Shown: positions 45,673 through 55,985 of the stretch, piece by piece
Layout of the letters: each line of letters opens with the position of its first letter
Position numbering within the stretch: position 1 is the first letter of the stretch
Assembly: GCA_963082975.1 (NCBI GenBank)
Contig: OY720350.1
Coordinates: 39,053,851 to 39,117,850, forward strand
DNA from: Labia minor
Taxonomy: Eukaryota; Arthropoda; Insecta; Dermaptera; Spongiphoridae
Direction of reading: 5' to 3'
DNA length: 64,000 bases
The notes under the pieces: model-generated
The model's database searches: none
Told to the model about the DNA's origin: nothing
Seen by the model: the letters and a program-made list of their open reading frames with translations, nothing else
Translations under genes and position numbers: made by a program

Positions 45673-46324
45673 ACAAGATTATTCAAAAAACGGTTTGAGC
45701 TAGAATAATGAAAATTGCTACACGGGCATTATTCAAAATTCGTAGTTTTCTATTAACTTTAATTTACATATATATATATAAAGTTGATGTTTTTTTAATT
45801 TTCCGTCTCTTTTTAATGAAATCGCAACACTGCTTCTGTAAACAGGCAACAATCAGCTGAATTCTGTCGAAATTTGAACTAGCTGGGTCTTTTAGTTTTT
45901 GTTTGACATCCATCAATACCAGACGACCTCGTGATTTGAGAAGAAAATGGAAAAAAGTGAATTTCCATGAAAATCCATGAATTTGGATACGAATTGCTTC
46001 CTATTTTTTTTCACTAAACTGACCGTAAAAATAAATATATGTTTGAAAGTTTTTCACATTATTAAAAATTGTATAAAACTGCTATATATAAAATTTCAGT
46101 TGATTGCATTACTGAAAGTACCGGAATTAATATTTTAACACTGCAAATCACGCGCCAGCACGTGACGTGGTTCCATCAACAAAGAGCCAAGAACGCGCTA
46201 TTTTAATAAATATTATTTATTAATTTTAATTTATAATTTAATTAATTAAATTTAATTTAAATATAATATATATGTTTATTAACCCAAATCATTTTTGCGA
46301 GATACTCGAATGGAGACACTCCAG
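45517..46324 (+). mobile_element. family A element with mariner segment inside, copy A8
   Basis: The 5' end ACTATTCTCGCCTGAGATAG, microsatellite (about 45643-45671), and the core AATGAAAATTGCTAC are family A. At about 45760 the sequence switches to mariner-II DNA (to 46003), then returns at TCACTAAACTGACCGTAAAA and runs to the 3' stem-loop TGGAG-ACA-CTCCA. About 55 bases of family A sequence, including the AACCGGAAGAGG motif, are missing at the switch, so this is a replacement rather than a clean insertion. Confidence 0.75.
45760..46003 (+). mobile_element. mariner-II segment inside A8
   Basis: Almost identical to 43313-43557, including the TATATATA run and AAAGTTG.TGTTTTTTTAA at its left and GGATACGAATTGCTTCCT at its right. 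Neither end is a mariner terminus and there is no TA duplication. Confidence 0.75.
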
Positions 46325-46555
46325 ATTTTTTTTAAATACCTACATTCAAAAATTAATAAATCAAAAAAATTCTTATTTTATTATATATATATATTCATAT
46401 TGATAGTTTAATATTCATTCATAAACAGTTATGAATTGTTCAACAAATACCACTTTCTCTTATTCACGTTTGTAATGATAAATCATTGTGATTTATTAAA
46501 CAATAAATTAAATTTTAATCTAATCCATATAAATGTAATTTATTGTATTTTTATT

Positions 46556-46589
<34 letters not shown>

Positions 46590-47760
46590 ATTATTCTTCT
46601 TGTAATATAACATACCTACTTATTAATTCTAACTTAATAAGAAAAATTATATTTGAATCAAGGTAGTTGTGATTTTTATTTATAAGGACAAATAAATAAA
46701 TCTAAAAACAAGAGGAAAAAAAATAACTTCCCAAAATGAAACAATCATCAACGTGTGTGGTGCGCGATACAAGAGAAAATATTATTTAAAAATATTAATT
46801 AATTGACTGAATTAAAATCACTCATAAATATAGAAAAAAATCTTGAGAGTTAGTAAAAAATAATTTAAAACAGAATCCAAAATACTCATTATATGTACAT
46901 TATTGATAATAAATTTTATACTATACGGGGGAAGCTCCCTCCTATTCCACATATTTTAAATTGGGGGAGGGGGGAATGATAATTATTGACTATTAATTTT
47001 CAATCTTTCAAAATTCGCGATAAATACCCCTCATCGAGTTTAAGTTATCGTAAAAATAATTTTTTTATGAATATTATAAAAAAAACATTCAAATATACTA
47101 TAGTAGTATTTTTATATTTTACGCAATTTATAAAATGTAAATCTAACTATGTTAAAACATTTATGATTTGTAGGACAAATTTTTTCTCTTTTTCACTTCT
47201 ATCCCTCTTTCTATTACCATTGAACAATTTATTTAATAATTTCTTTTTATCTTTTTTCTCAATTGGTATACATAAAAAAATGATATCAACACAAAAAAAC
47301 TTACAAATCGATTTCCTTAATAAATCAATCTATATATAATATCTATAATTATTAAATTGAGAGAAATCAATGAGGACTTTTGTTATAGTATAATATAACA
47401 AATAATGGATGAAAAATTGTGTTTCTTAATTAAAAATGAATAAATAAAAACAATAAATTGTTTGTTTTATTTTTATGAGCAAATATTTTTTATTGAATTG
47501 ATTTGTTGGTTTAAAAGCCTAAATTGGAATTGATTAGATGAGATTGAGGGAGCTAATGGAATTTTTAACCCATTATCTTTACTAAGATTGCATTTATATA
47601 ATGTCCTGTCAATAAGTTTCAATAATAATTATAATTAAAGGGAAATCACATATGATCACCTCAAACTGTTATTTAATCTGATTGCTAACTACAGGGTTTT
47701 CAAATTTCTAATTTTTATTTTATGTATATATTTGGCTATTTTTTCAATATTTGATCTAAT
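46325..47760. other. AT-rich intronic DNA, no gene seen
   Basis: Contains (TA)n at about 46559-46588 and a G-rich piece GGGGGAGGGGGGAATGATAA at 46963-46982. Frames near 46436 and 46986-47339 are Phe/Ile/Asn/Lys-rich and have no recognised domain. I do not call them genes. Confidence 0.5.
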
Positions 47761-47768
47761 GTTATGAT

Positions 47769-48665
47769 TAGGGCTCGGATTCCGCCCTATTTGACATTTT
47801 TAATTTAGGTCAATATGATATGTATACGTTTCATAAAATTCTGAATAAAAGAAGAGGTATTTGTTAGTGCCTATATTGCCTATTTTGGCTGATTCTGGGT
47901 TTTAGTGCATATTTCATCTATAAATGTCTTTTTTAGTGCCTATTTTAAGTTCAAATAGCCAATTTTTGGGTTAGGGAAAGGGCGGCAAAATTATTCTCGC
48001 ACCCGGGCGACATATACCCTAGGAACGAACAAGCAATGCCGAAACCAATATCAACACTTATTTTGGCAGTGGATAATAATGTTCTAATCTAATTTGGCAT
48101 CGGATTTAGCATATATAAAATGTAATTTTAATAATATCCCTGTAACCATTACAGCATTAGAAGCAAAAAATCTCTCTTTGATTGTGAGTCTGTCAAAATA
48201 TTCCAGAAATTTCAAGAAAATATAAAAAAAGCACCTGATCCTATTGCCTTCGATCTCACTAAAAAAATTGAGAAAATAATAAAGCGGAATCCTGATTGGA
48301 CAATAATAGAAAGAACAGCCAGAAATTTAGGAGGGTTTAGTTGTACAGAAGAAGAAAATTTAACACCATCTGAAATGACCAAAAAATTTAGTCTATTAAC
48401 CTTTTGTGAATTTGAAAGCATATTTTCAATATATAAAACAATTCTTTCAGATAATAGAGCATAGGTTCCTAAACATTTTTGTGTCGAAGACCCCTTGCCA
48501 TGTTTATCGGTTTTGGGTAGACCCCTTAAATTGATTTTGATTTTTTATAAAAAAATTTTACCCTTTTTTTAGAGCCTTATTCAGTTTTTGAAGTTTCTTT
48601 GTTTTTAAAATGCCTTTTTAAGTGCCTATTTTAATAATTTTTAGTGTCTATAAATCCGAGCCCTA
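47769..48665 (+). mobile_element. hAT element, internally deleted, with transposase C-terminal remnant
   Basis: Inverted ends TAGGGCTCGGATT (47769-47781) and its complement (ending 48665) are flanked by 8-bp direct repeats GTTATGAT (47761-47768) and ATTATGAT (48666-48673), as expected for hAT. At 48165-48465 the plus strand encodes a frame with KIFQKFQENIKKAP, then SEMTKKFSLLTFCEFESIFS and YKTILSDNRA. This resembles the C-terminal dimerisation region of hAT transposases (..P..SCDVERSFS.YK.IL.DNR). The copied motif AGTGCCTATTTT recurs near both ends. A second hAT-like terminus (GGTTCCTAAACATTTTTGTG) lies at 48466. The element is non-autonomous. Confidence 0.75.
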
Positions 48666-48673
48666 ATTATGAT

Positions 48674-49352
48674 ATATTTTAATAAAATATTAAAAATTTG
48701 TTTGAGTTTTATATAATTAGGATTATTATTAATATAATAATAATAATAATAGTGCTGAGTAAGTGTAACAAATCGGATAATAATAATAAATAAATAATAA
48801 ATTATTATTTCAAAATAAAGACATGTCTGTAAACCAAAGCATTAATGTCTGATTTATACGTTAGCGTCATCCGTTTCATAAATAATAAATAATTAGCTGG
48901 AAAAAATAAATATAATAAATTAAATATAAATTACATAAATGAAAACTATCATCCAAAAATAATAAATTAATTCAATAAATAATTATAAATAAATACTGAA
49001 CCTAGGGGGAACTTTAAAAATTCTACTCCTGACTTTAGACTATAGTAAATAAATAAATAAATGTAAACTAATATAAATCATCGGCATCAGATAAGCAAAC
49101 TGGACTAACAAACAAAGTTTTCTTTTAAAACCGATTGATGCTCTATAATCTATATCAATCAACATGTCAACAAATTATAAATTCTATTTAAGTGACTGTA
49201 AAGGAGCACCCTCGGACTAGTCTAGTATAAATAAATAAATTTAACCTAATATAAATGATTGGTTTCAGACAACAAACAACTCTAATGATATAGTCATGAA
49301 CTAGAGGATTTATTATTGAGAGACAACCTGTTGGAAAAAAAATAAAAATAGT
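48674..49352. other. AT-rich intronic DNA with a diverged direct duplication
   Basis: Segments at about 49037-49110 and 49216-49285 share an AAATAAATAAAT tract, ACTAATATAAAT/CCTAATATAAAT and a CAGA.AA.CAAAC.. pattern, so they may be two tandem tails of the same retroelement. No gene is supported. Confidence 0.4.
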
Positions 49353-50004
49353 AATTAAAATATAAAAAAAATTATAAAACGTTTTCTCGTGGACTAAAAA
49401 GAATAAAATAATTTTTCTGTAAGCCTAACTAATTCTATGATTGAAATGCTTCATATTCAACAAAAAATGTTTGGCGTATGTAATTTTATTTATTTTTATG
49501 ATATATCAATTCAAATTTTTGTAATAATAAAAATTTAATAATAATAATAATTTTTGTAATAATAAATATTTGATTAAAATCAAAAACTGATAAATTATTT
49601 TTATTATGCAATAGAATTGGAAATTTAAGAGCAAAGAAATTAATATTTTGTTATTTCTCACTGTAAAATCATAGTATGTAACAAATTATAAAAGAATAAT
49701 TATTTTCTTAAATTTACATATTCTCAAACATTTTTGTACAGTTAATTACACTACAAGAAATTTGTTACTTGTTAAAGTGTTTTAGTGTAGTATATATATA
49801 TATATATATATAAAATATAGCTCTATAAAATAATTTAATAGCATAGAAATAACAGAAGTAGAAAATAATACATGCACACGACGTTTTTTGTTTTATATGA
49901 GGCAATTCAATCATAGACTTTATCAGGCTTATAGAAAAATTAATTTATTCTTTTTAGACCACGGTAAAACGCTGTTTTATAAATTTGTTTTTATATTTTA
50001 ATTA
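49353..50004. mobile_element. long terminal-inverted-repeat element, family D copy D2
   Basis: The left arm has CGTTTTCTCGTGGACTAAAA, AGAATAAAATAATTTTTCTG, TAAGCCTAAC and CTTCATATTCAACAAAAAAT. The right arm is its complement at 49885-50004. The interior shares CAATAGAATTGG, AGAGCAAAGAAATTAA and a (TA)n tract with D1 in inverted order. No coding sequence. Confidence 0.75.
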
Positions 50005-50306
50005 TTTTATACATTTTAGTATAATTTTACAATCAATATTATTTCACAATTGATTCATAGTACCGATTTAAACTATTCAACTTCCATCTCCGCCTGGACG
50101 AGGGATTTTCTCTAATGGCGGAAACAAATAACAAAAAAACGTGTTTTTCACATTCCCTTTGAAGGCAAACCACTCCCTACTTCCTCGACCTGATTAATAA
50201 AAATTCATCTCTAATTTTAAACTATAAAATATTTTTAATTATTTTCAAAATGGATATCCATCTTGAAATCAATATTTATGCTTGAGTTGGCATTGCAAAA
50301 AAAATG

Positions 50307-50732
50307 TGGAGTGTCTCCACTCGACTATCTCGCAAATTTAAATTGGATTAAATAACATACTTATATTATATTTAAATTAAATTTAATTAATTATAAATTA
50401 TAAATTAAAATTAATAAATAATATATATTAAACCAGCGCGACTAATTGTTGATGACATCAAGTCACGTGCTGGCGGGTGATTGGCAGTCAACGTGCTAAA
50501 AAATTTAAAAAATTAATTCCGGTACTTTCAGCGATTCAAACTAGGTGAAATTCTATATATAGCAGTTTTATAGAGATTAGAGGAAAAAACTGAAAACGTG
50601 GTAGGTAATGAGCCTCTTTCAGATGAGCTACATTTCTCAAAAGTTGATAGAAAACTAGGAGTGTTGAATAATGCCCGTGTACCAAATTTAATTATTCTAG
50701 CTCAAACCGTTTTTTCTTAATCTTGACTACAT

Positions 50733-50764
<32 letters not shown>

Positions 50765-50876
50765 TTCTCAACCTTAGTGAAAATGACTCAGGGACCTTCA
50801 AAACGTATAGAATCATCAAAATCTCGACATCAAAAATTTTCATGATCGCAATACTATCTCTTCGGAGATAGTAAAA
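50307..50876 (-). mobile_element. Helentron-like family A element, copy A9
   Basis: Minus strand. The 3' stem-loop side TGGAGTGTCTCCACTCGACT is at 50307, the microsatellite (CACACACATATATATATATA) at about 50732-50763, and the 5' hairpin side at 50850-50875. Some internal loss occurs in the region after CTATATATAGCAGTTTTAT, where the TTTTTCACATGATTAA block is missing. Confidence 0.8.
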
Positions 50877-50985
50877 AATTAAACGCACCAAAACTAAAGG
50901 AGTTAACTGTATTCGCTAATTAAATTTAATAGATTGATTATAATTTAATTATTTATATTTCGTCCATACCTTCTAGGGACCTATT

Positions 50986-51432
50986 TACGAGGGTGGTCTG
51001 AAAAGTTTCCGTCCTTACCAAGAAAAACTGTTTTTCAATTTTTTTTTTTTTTGTTTTATTTTTCAAAATTCAAGATAGCTGAGACCTGTACGATGTCAGC
51101 TGAACGTGTGCGAAATATTTTGCAAAACCATATGAATATGGAAAGCTGTGTGCAATGTGGGTGCCGCATTTCCTAACGTTAGACCAAAAATTGCTTCGAA
51201 AAACCATTTCTAACATTTTGGCGCTGTAGGCGTAATCCAAACGAATTTTTGCGTCGATTAATAACTGTTGATGAGACTTAAATTTAATTAAATCAAATTT
51301 AATTAATTAATTAAATTAATTACAACACCTTTATGAGAAATTTATCAGTGTTGATGGATTATGTTGCAAAAAAAAAATTGAAAAACATCGTTTTTCTTGG
51401 TCAGGTCGGAAACTTTTCAGACCACCCTCGTA
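50986..51432 (+). mobile_element. mariner-I deletion derivative, plus strand
   Basis: The best preserved copy of the type. Ends TACGAGGGTGGTCTGAAAAG and complement are adjacent to TA. It contains ATGTCAGCTGAACGTGTGCG, then GTTAGACCAAAAATTGCTTC (which other copies lost or shortened) and an NPNEF-like segment, then the TTAATTAA tract. The catalytic core is gone. Confidence 0.75.
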
Positions 51433-51925
51433 TATATCTACAAAAAAATTTATAAGTCTAGCTCATTATAAAGTTGCTAAAAAATCGATTTCAATTTTTC
51501 ATTAAGCGACCAGATAGACAGACATCAGGTGAAGTTAATAAAATCGTTGTAATAAAATGATGAAAAAACGGGATAAATACTATGGTATGAGATAGATATG
51601 TATAATTAAAAATAACATTCTTATTACTGTATTATTTTATATAAAGGTTTTTCTATTTAATATTGAAGTATTATTTTTATTCTATGAAAATAGGTAAATA
51701 ATTTTTTCTTTTCTTTAAAAATAGATTTTTAATTTACTTTATAATATAATCTAATATGCTTATAACGACTGATATTTAGGTCAATTTTGTTTTATTTGAC
51801 TATTGGATTCAGTCAGTCAATACCAAAAAAAAACTTAATATTAAAATAATCAATTTTTATTGATATTTATTAAAATATCCCTATGAATGTTTACTTAGTA
51901 AACAACTCCATGTGTCTGTTCTCAG
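51433..51925. other. end of Popdc intron 2
   Basis: AT-rich sequence leading to the acceptor TGTGTCTGTTCTCAG (51911-51925). No other feature was recognised. Confidence 0.65.
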
Positions 51926-52162
51926 CTGGCTAATACGTTCTTCCTGCTCTCGTATCTGGCACCGGGAGGGTCGTACGGACTGCTTTATCTAAGATGTACT
52001 TTACTTGTGGGCTGTGCTTTTATGGCTGGTTGGGGGCTCGCGGTACTCTGCTCCTATGACGCCTTCGTATGGAATGCTGCCTTTGTTTTCATCAATTTGG
52101 TGTACGTGTGCGTTTTGCTTTATCATCTACGACCTGTCAAGTTCTCCAAAGAAGTCGAAGAA
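51926..52162 (+). CDS. Popdc: Popeye domain-containing protein, second coding exon (residues 52-130)
   Basis: Phase 0 exon of 79 codons between the acceptor CTCAG and the donor GAA|GTAAGA. It encodes LANTFFLLSYLAPGGSYGLL (membrane segment 1), LRCTLLVGCAFMAGWGLAVL (segment 2), the loop CSYDAFVW, NAAFVFINLVYVCVLLYHL (segment 3) and RPVKFSKEVEE. The LxN.xFLLSYLAP opening, the FxWNxAFVxxNL block and HLRPVKF are hallmarks of Popdc/BVES proteins, and RPVKF begins the cytosolic Popeye domain. The cAMP-pocket motifs (DSPE and FQVT in vertebrate members) lie in later exons outside this window, so binding cannot be judged. In animals the family acts in membrane trafficking, adhesion and excitability of muscle. 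Codon use is GC-richer than the surroundings, as expected for a constrained exon. Confidence 0.9.
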
Positions 52163-52280
52163 GTAAGAATCTTCAAAAAAATTTCAATATTTTTTTTTAA
52201 ATTATTTTTATTATTTTAATTACTTTATAAAAAAAAACAATCATATTAGATAATTTAAATAAAATCGATTAATAAAATAA
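52163..52280. other. start of Popdc intron 3
   Basis: Begins GTAAGA. AT-rich. The next coding exon was not found before 64000. Confidence 0.6.
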
Positions 52281-52636
52281 TTAATTAAAAAAAATTAAGT
52301 TACAGTATTTTATTTATAAATGCACTAAAAACTAGAAAATAATTTTTCACTTTAACAGCAATGGTCTAGATACTTTGAATAAAGAGCCTAATTAAAATGA
52401 ATTAGTTAATTAATTTTCTGGGGATCTCTCAAATAAAACGCTTGCATTTAATTTTTAATTTTGTCACCATTTTTAATTTAAATGCAAGCGTTTTATTTGA
52501 GAGATTAATTGAGTAATTCATTTTAATTAGGCTCTTTATTCAAATTATCTAGACCATTGTTGTTGAAGTGAAAAATTATTTTCTAGTTTTTAGTCCATTT
52601 ATAAATAAAACACTGTAACTTAATTTTTTTTTAATT
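52281..52636. repeat. long near-perfect hairpin in Popdc intron 3
   Basis: Arms 52281-52460 and 52471-52636 are complementary, with few mismatches and one small unpaired insert (about 12 bases) in the left arm. Landmarks are TTAAGTTACAGTATTTTATT, AATAATTTTTCACTT, CAATGGTCTAGATA, GAGCCTAATTAAAATGAATT and AATAAAACGCTTGCATTTAA with complements in reverse order. The loop is only about 10 bases. It starts about 120 bases after the exon donor. Confidence 0.85.
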
Positions 52637-53634
52637 ATTTATTTTATTTTTAATTTTTTAGTAAATAAATTTTTAAGGTTTTAAGTTTTATTTGAATATA
52701 CTTTGAGATTATAAATGATATTTAATGATGGGTTAAAATTTATTAATTAAATTATTAATTAATTAATTAATTACGAAAATGAAAACTTTATTTCATATTC
52801 ATGTATTGTCATCCAAATCTGAAAAGTGTGCAAAGTTTTAGTTCGATTGGTCATCTGCAACTGTGTTAAAAATGAGTTACTAGATTTGAACCATACAGAC
52901 AACCAAGCAAGTTAAATAAAACCCTGAAATAAAAATTAAAAATTTCATAATTTAGATATAAATATATATAATTCCAGAATTCATCTTCTTTTTTTAATAA
53001 TTTGATTTTATATATTATATAACTTTTTTGTAGTATTTTGAATAAATCCGATTGGATTTATTTTATTTGATACTCCTATATTTTAAATTAATTCATTGAC
53101 AATTTGAATACATTGACAAAACATTATTATATTATTTATTTAACTTGATAAATCGAATAAGAAAAAAATAGTTAATTCAACAGTTCTAGTTGACCGTTCG
53201 ATTTTATCAAATAAAAATAAGGAGAATTAATTTGATGGTGAATTGTTTTTATTGATTTTGAGTTATTATCGGCTTAAACACCAATAATCAAGTGTCCTCA
53301 TTATTTTATATTGAAAATAAACAAAAATCATAATATATATTAAATAAATATTATTGAAATATAAAGATTGTAAAAAAATGTGTTAAAATAAATCTATTAA
53401 ATAAATACTTAGGGAAGAAGGAAAATATTTTTTTAAATACTTTGTTAGAAGATTTATAATAACAGGAATTCAATGACCATTTCTTTAAATAATTTATTTT
53501 TTATTTTCAATACAATAATTGAAAAATGTGTCCAAAAATAGGCCTAAGCCATTTTCATTCAACTTCGTTTACTCATAAATTATATATTTTTTTTTTATTC
53601 AAAACATTAAACATTATTTAAAATAAATTAAAAA
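52637..53634. other. AT-rich intronic DNA, no gene seen
   Basis: AT-rich. No repeat boundary or exon was recognised. Confidence 0.55.
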
Positions 53635-54021
53635 TCTTATAAATAAAATGAATCGCAAAATGTGTTGGCAACCACATCACTCAATAACGCCTGGACCAAT
53701 TTTGACAATTATTTTTCTAAAATGTTCGTTGAAGTCCAAGGATGGTTTTTACGGTGAGAAAAAATTGAATAATTACCGGGAAAACCCTAAAAACAGCCCT
53801 TTTTCCCATACATATTTTTCAATATTATGCAATATGTACATAAAAAAAATTACTATTTTTCAATATTACTGATTATAATTAAAATATATTTTACAAGAAA
53901 ACAAATAAATGTCTTTTCAACTTATACTGATTGAAACAAAATAGATGAAAACCTTTTACATACACACTTTCAACCAAATACTATGTATCGTAGCCCCCGT
54001 CTAGGTATGAAGAGCAGCTAG
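53635..54021 (+). mobile_element. canonical non-autonomous Helitron, short copy
   Basis: 5' end TCTTATAAATAAAATGAATC (TC start after an A) and 3' end AGAGCAGCTAG (CTAG before a T), the A|T insertion and TC/CTRR termini of Helitrons. It includes CGCAAAATGTGTTGGCAACC and GGACCAATTTTGACAATTAT, sequences I recognise from insect Helitron 5' regions. The 3' part (TTTCAACCAAATACTATGTA, AGCCCCCGTCTAGGTATGAA) matches the larger Helitron ending at 58030. The 3' hairpin is shortened here. The 74-codon frame is accidental. Confidence 0.75.
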
Positions 54022-54614
54022 TAAAATAATAAAAATATTTATTTTCATCAGTAATTCAATTTTCATTTTTGAACAATTTACTTAAAATGTTCATTAACTC
54101 TTTTATTTATAAAAACTAGTTATAATATTAATGTTAATAACAAATTGTCCTATACTTGATGCAGAAATAATTTAGCAGTAATATTTTTTTAATGATAATC
54201 AAAATATATCAAAAATATATTAAATAAAATAGGAAAATACTCACTTAATTAATAATATTAAATTAAATTAATTATCGAATGAAATAAATTTTTAATGGAT
54301 TATCCTATAAATATATAATTTGATTTTTTTCAATTTGGGTGTTTTATAGATAGCCCGATAATAGGATAAGAGAGCGCCATAAATTCTTCTTATATGAGAG
54401 TGGAACCCATAATGAAAATGATTAGAAAAAGAATGAGAAAATAACGAATGACTTTATATATATATATATATATGATTTTTGTGCTCTTCATCTGAATTTG
54501 AACACGAGGGATCGATTCTCTCCAACCTCTATAAATTTTGCATTAAATTTAACATAATTTATAATGATATAAAAGGATAAAATTGTATTTATGAAACTAT
54601 AATATAAAAAAAAT
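54022..54614. other. AT-rich intronic DNA, no gene seen
   Basis: Contains a (TA)n tract at about 54455-54472 and no recognised exon. Confidence 0.55.
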
Positions 54615-55193
54615 CTGGAGTGTCTCCACTCGACGAACTCGCAAATTTAAATTGGATTATATTTAAATTAAATTATAAATTAAAAATAATAAATAATTTG
54701 TATTTTGGCTGTTTGTTGATGGCACCTCGGCACGTGCTGGCGCGTGATTGCCAGTCAACGTGTTAAAAAATTATAATTCCGGTACTTTCAGCAAATCATT
54801 CAAGCTGGAATTCTATATATAGAAGTTTTATACAATTTTTAATCATGTGAAAAACTATCAAACATATATCTTTATTTTTACGGTCACTTTAGAGGAAAAA
54901 AATCAAAACGTTGCAGGTAATGGACCCTCTTCCGGTTGAGCTACATTTCTCAAAAGTTGATAGAAAACTACGAATTTTGAATAATGCCCGTATACCAAAT
55001 TTCATGACACTAGCTCAAACCGTTTTTGCGTAATCTTGTCTACATACATAACACACACACACACACACACATACACACCCACCCACACAGACATTTTTCG
55101 CAAACTTAGTGAAAATGACTCAGTGACCATCAAAACGTATAAAAACATCAAAGTCTCTACATCGGAAATTTTAATCTGGCGAGATAGTAAAAA
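54615..55193 (-). mobile_element. Helentron-like family A element, copy A10
   Basis: Minus strand. The 3' side is CTGGAGTGTCTCCACTCGAC at 54615, the core (complement of GAAATTTGGTATACGG) at about 54990, and the microsatellite (AC)n at 55050-55075 with CCCACCCACACAG. The 5' side has lost the TATCTCG hairpin half beyond ATTTTAATCTGGCGAGATAG (at 55169-55188). The subterminal region reads GACGAACTCGC (variant). Confidence 0.8.
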
Positions 55194-55985
55194 AATTCAT
55201 ATATATTTCAACAATTATTATAAAATAGATATAAGATCTAGATATCTAGATAATTCAAAAAAAGTAATATCATTTTATTTTTATTTTTTTTTAATTTTTT
55301 AATTTAGAAATATTAATATTATAATTTATTAAAAATATTTTTTTTAACTTAATAGTAAAAAAAATTTTCATAAAAACTAATATAAAATATTTATAAGAAA
55401 TAAAAAGTAATAAATAAACGTTAGTTTATTTATATATTTCATATTTGGACAATACTCACAATAAAATAGTATTATTATTTTATAAGTTTGTTTTGGTGAA
55501 TAAAAGTTAAGTTGAAAGAAACCAATTAAAACTATCATCAAAAGACGATGTCACAAACAAATAGATGAGTTATTTTGTTTTACAATACTTTATACAAAAG
55601 TTCACACAAAATTTTTATAGAAAATTATGTTGATTGTCCTTTTTGATAAACTTTTTGACAAAGAATATTATTTCATTTCATTCTTGGTTAGAAAATAACA
55701 TTCTGTTCTGACATTTAATATTATCTCTATTTCTCTCTCGTCTGTCAGTGATTTTGCTTTATACCTTGAATTTGACAAGCCTAAAAGTTAGAAGCAAATA
55801 TACTAAATGTATGTATATGAACTCTCATCGCATTGCTACAAACGTCTACACTCCTGTATATGTAATTCTATCTTTTTATGTGGGAGTCATCTATTTACTC
55901 TTCTTTGCTTTAAAGTACATTGAATTAATTATATTCGATAACAAATATTATACTTACTAATTTTCATTTTCACTTAATTGATTAA
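55194..55985. other. AT-rich intronic DNA, no gene seen
   Basis: A 70-codon frame near 55748 has no recognised domain. The stretch is otherwise AT-rich. Confidence 0.5.

Noticed and set aside
46986..47339. 117-codon open frame
   Set aside because: Composition is Phe/Ser/Lys/Asn-rich, as expected from AT-rich DNA, with no recognisable motif, splice site or Kozak support.
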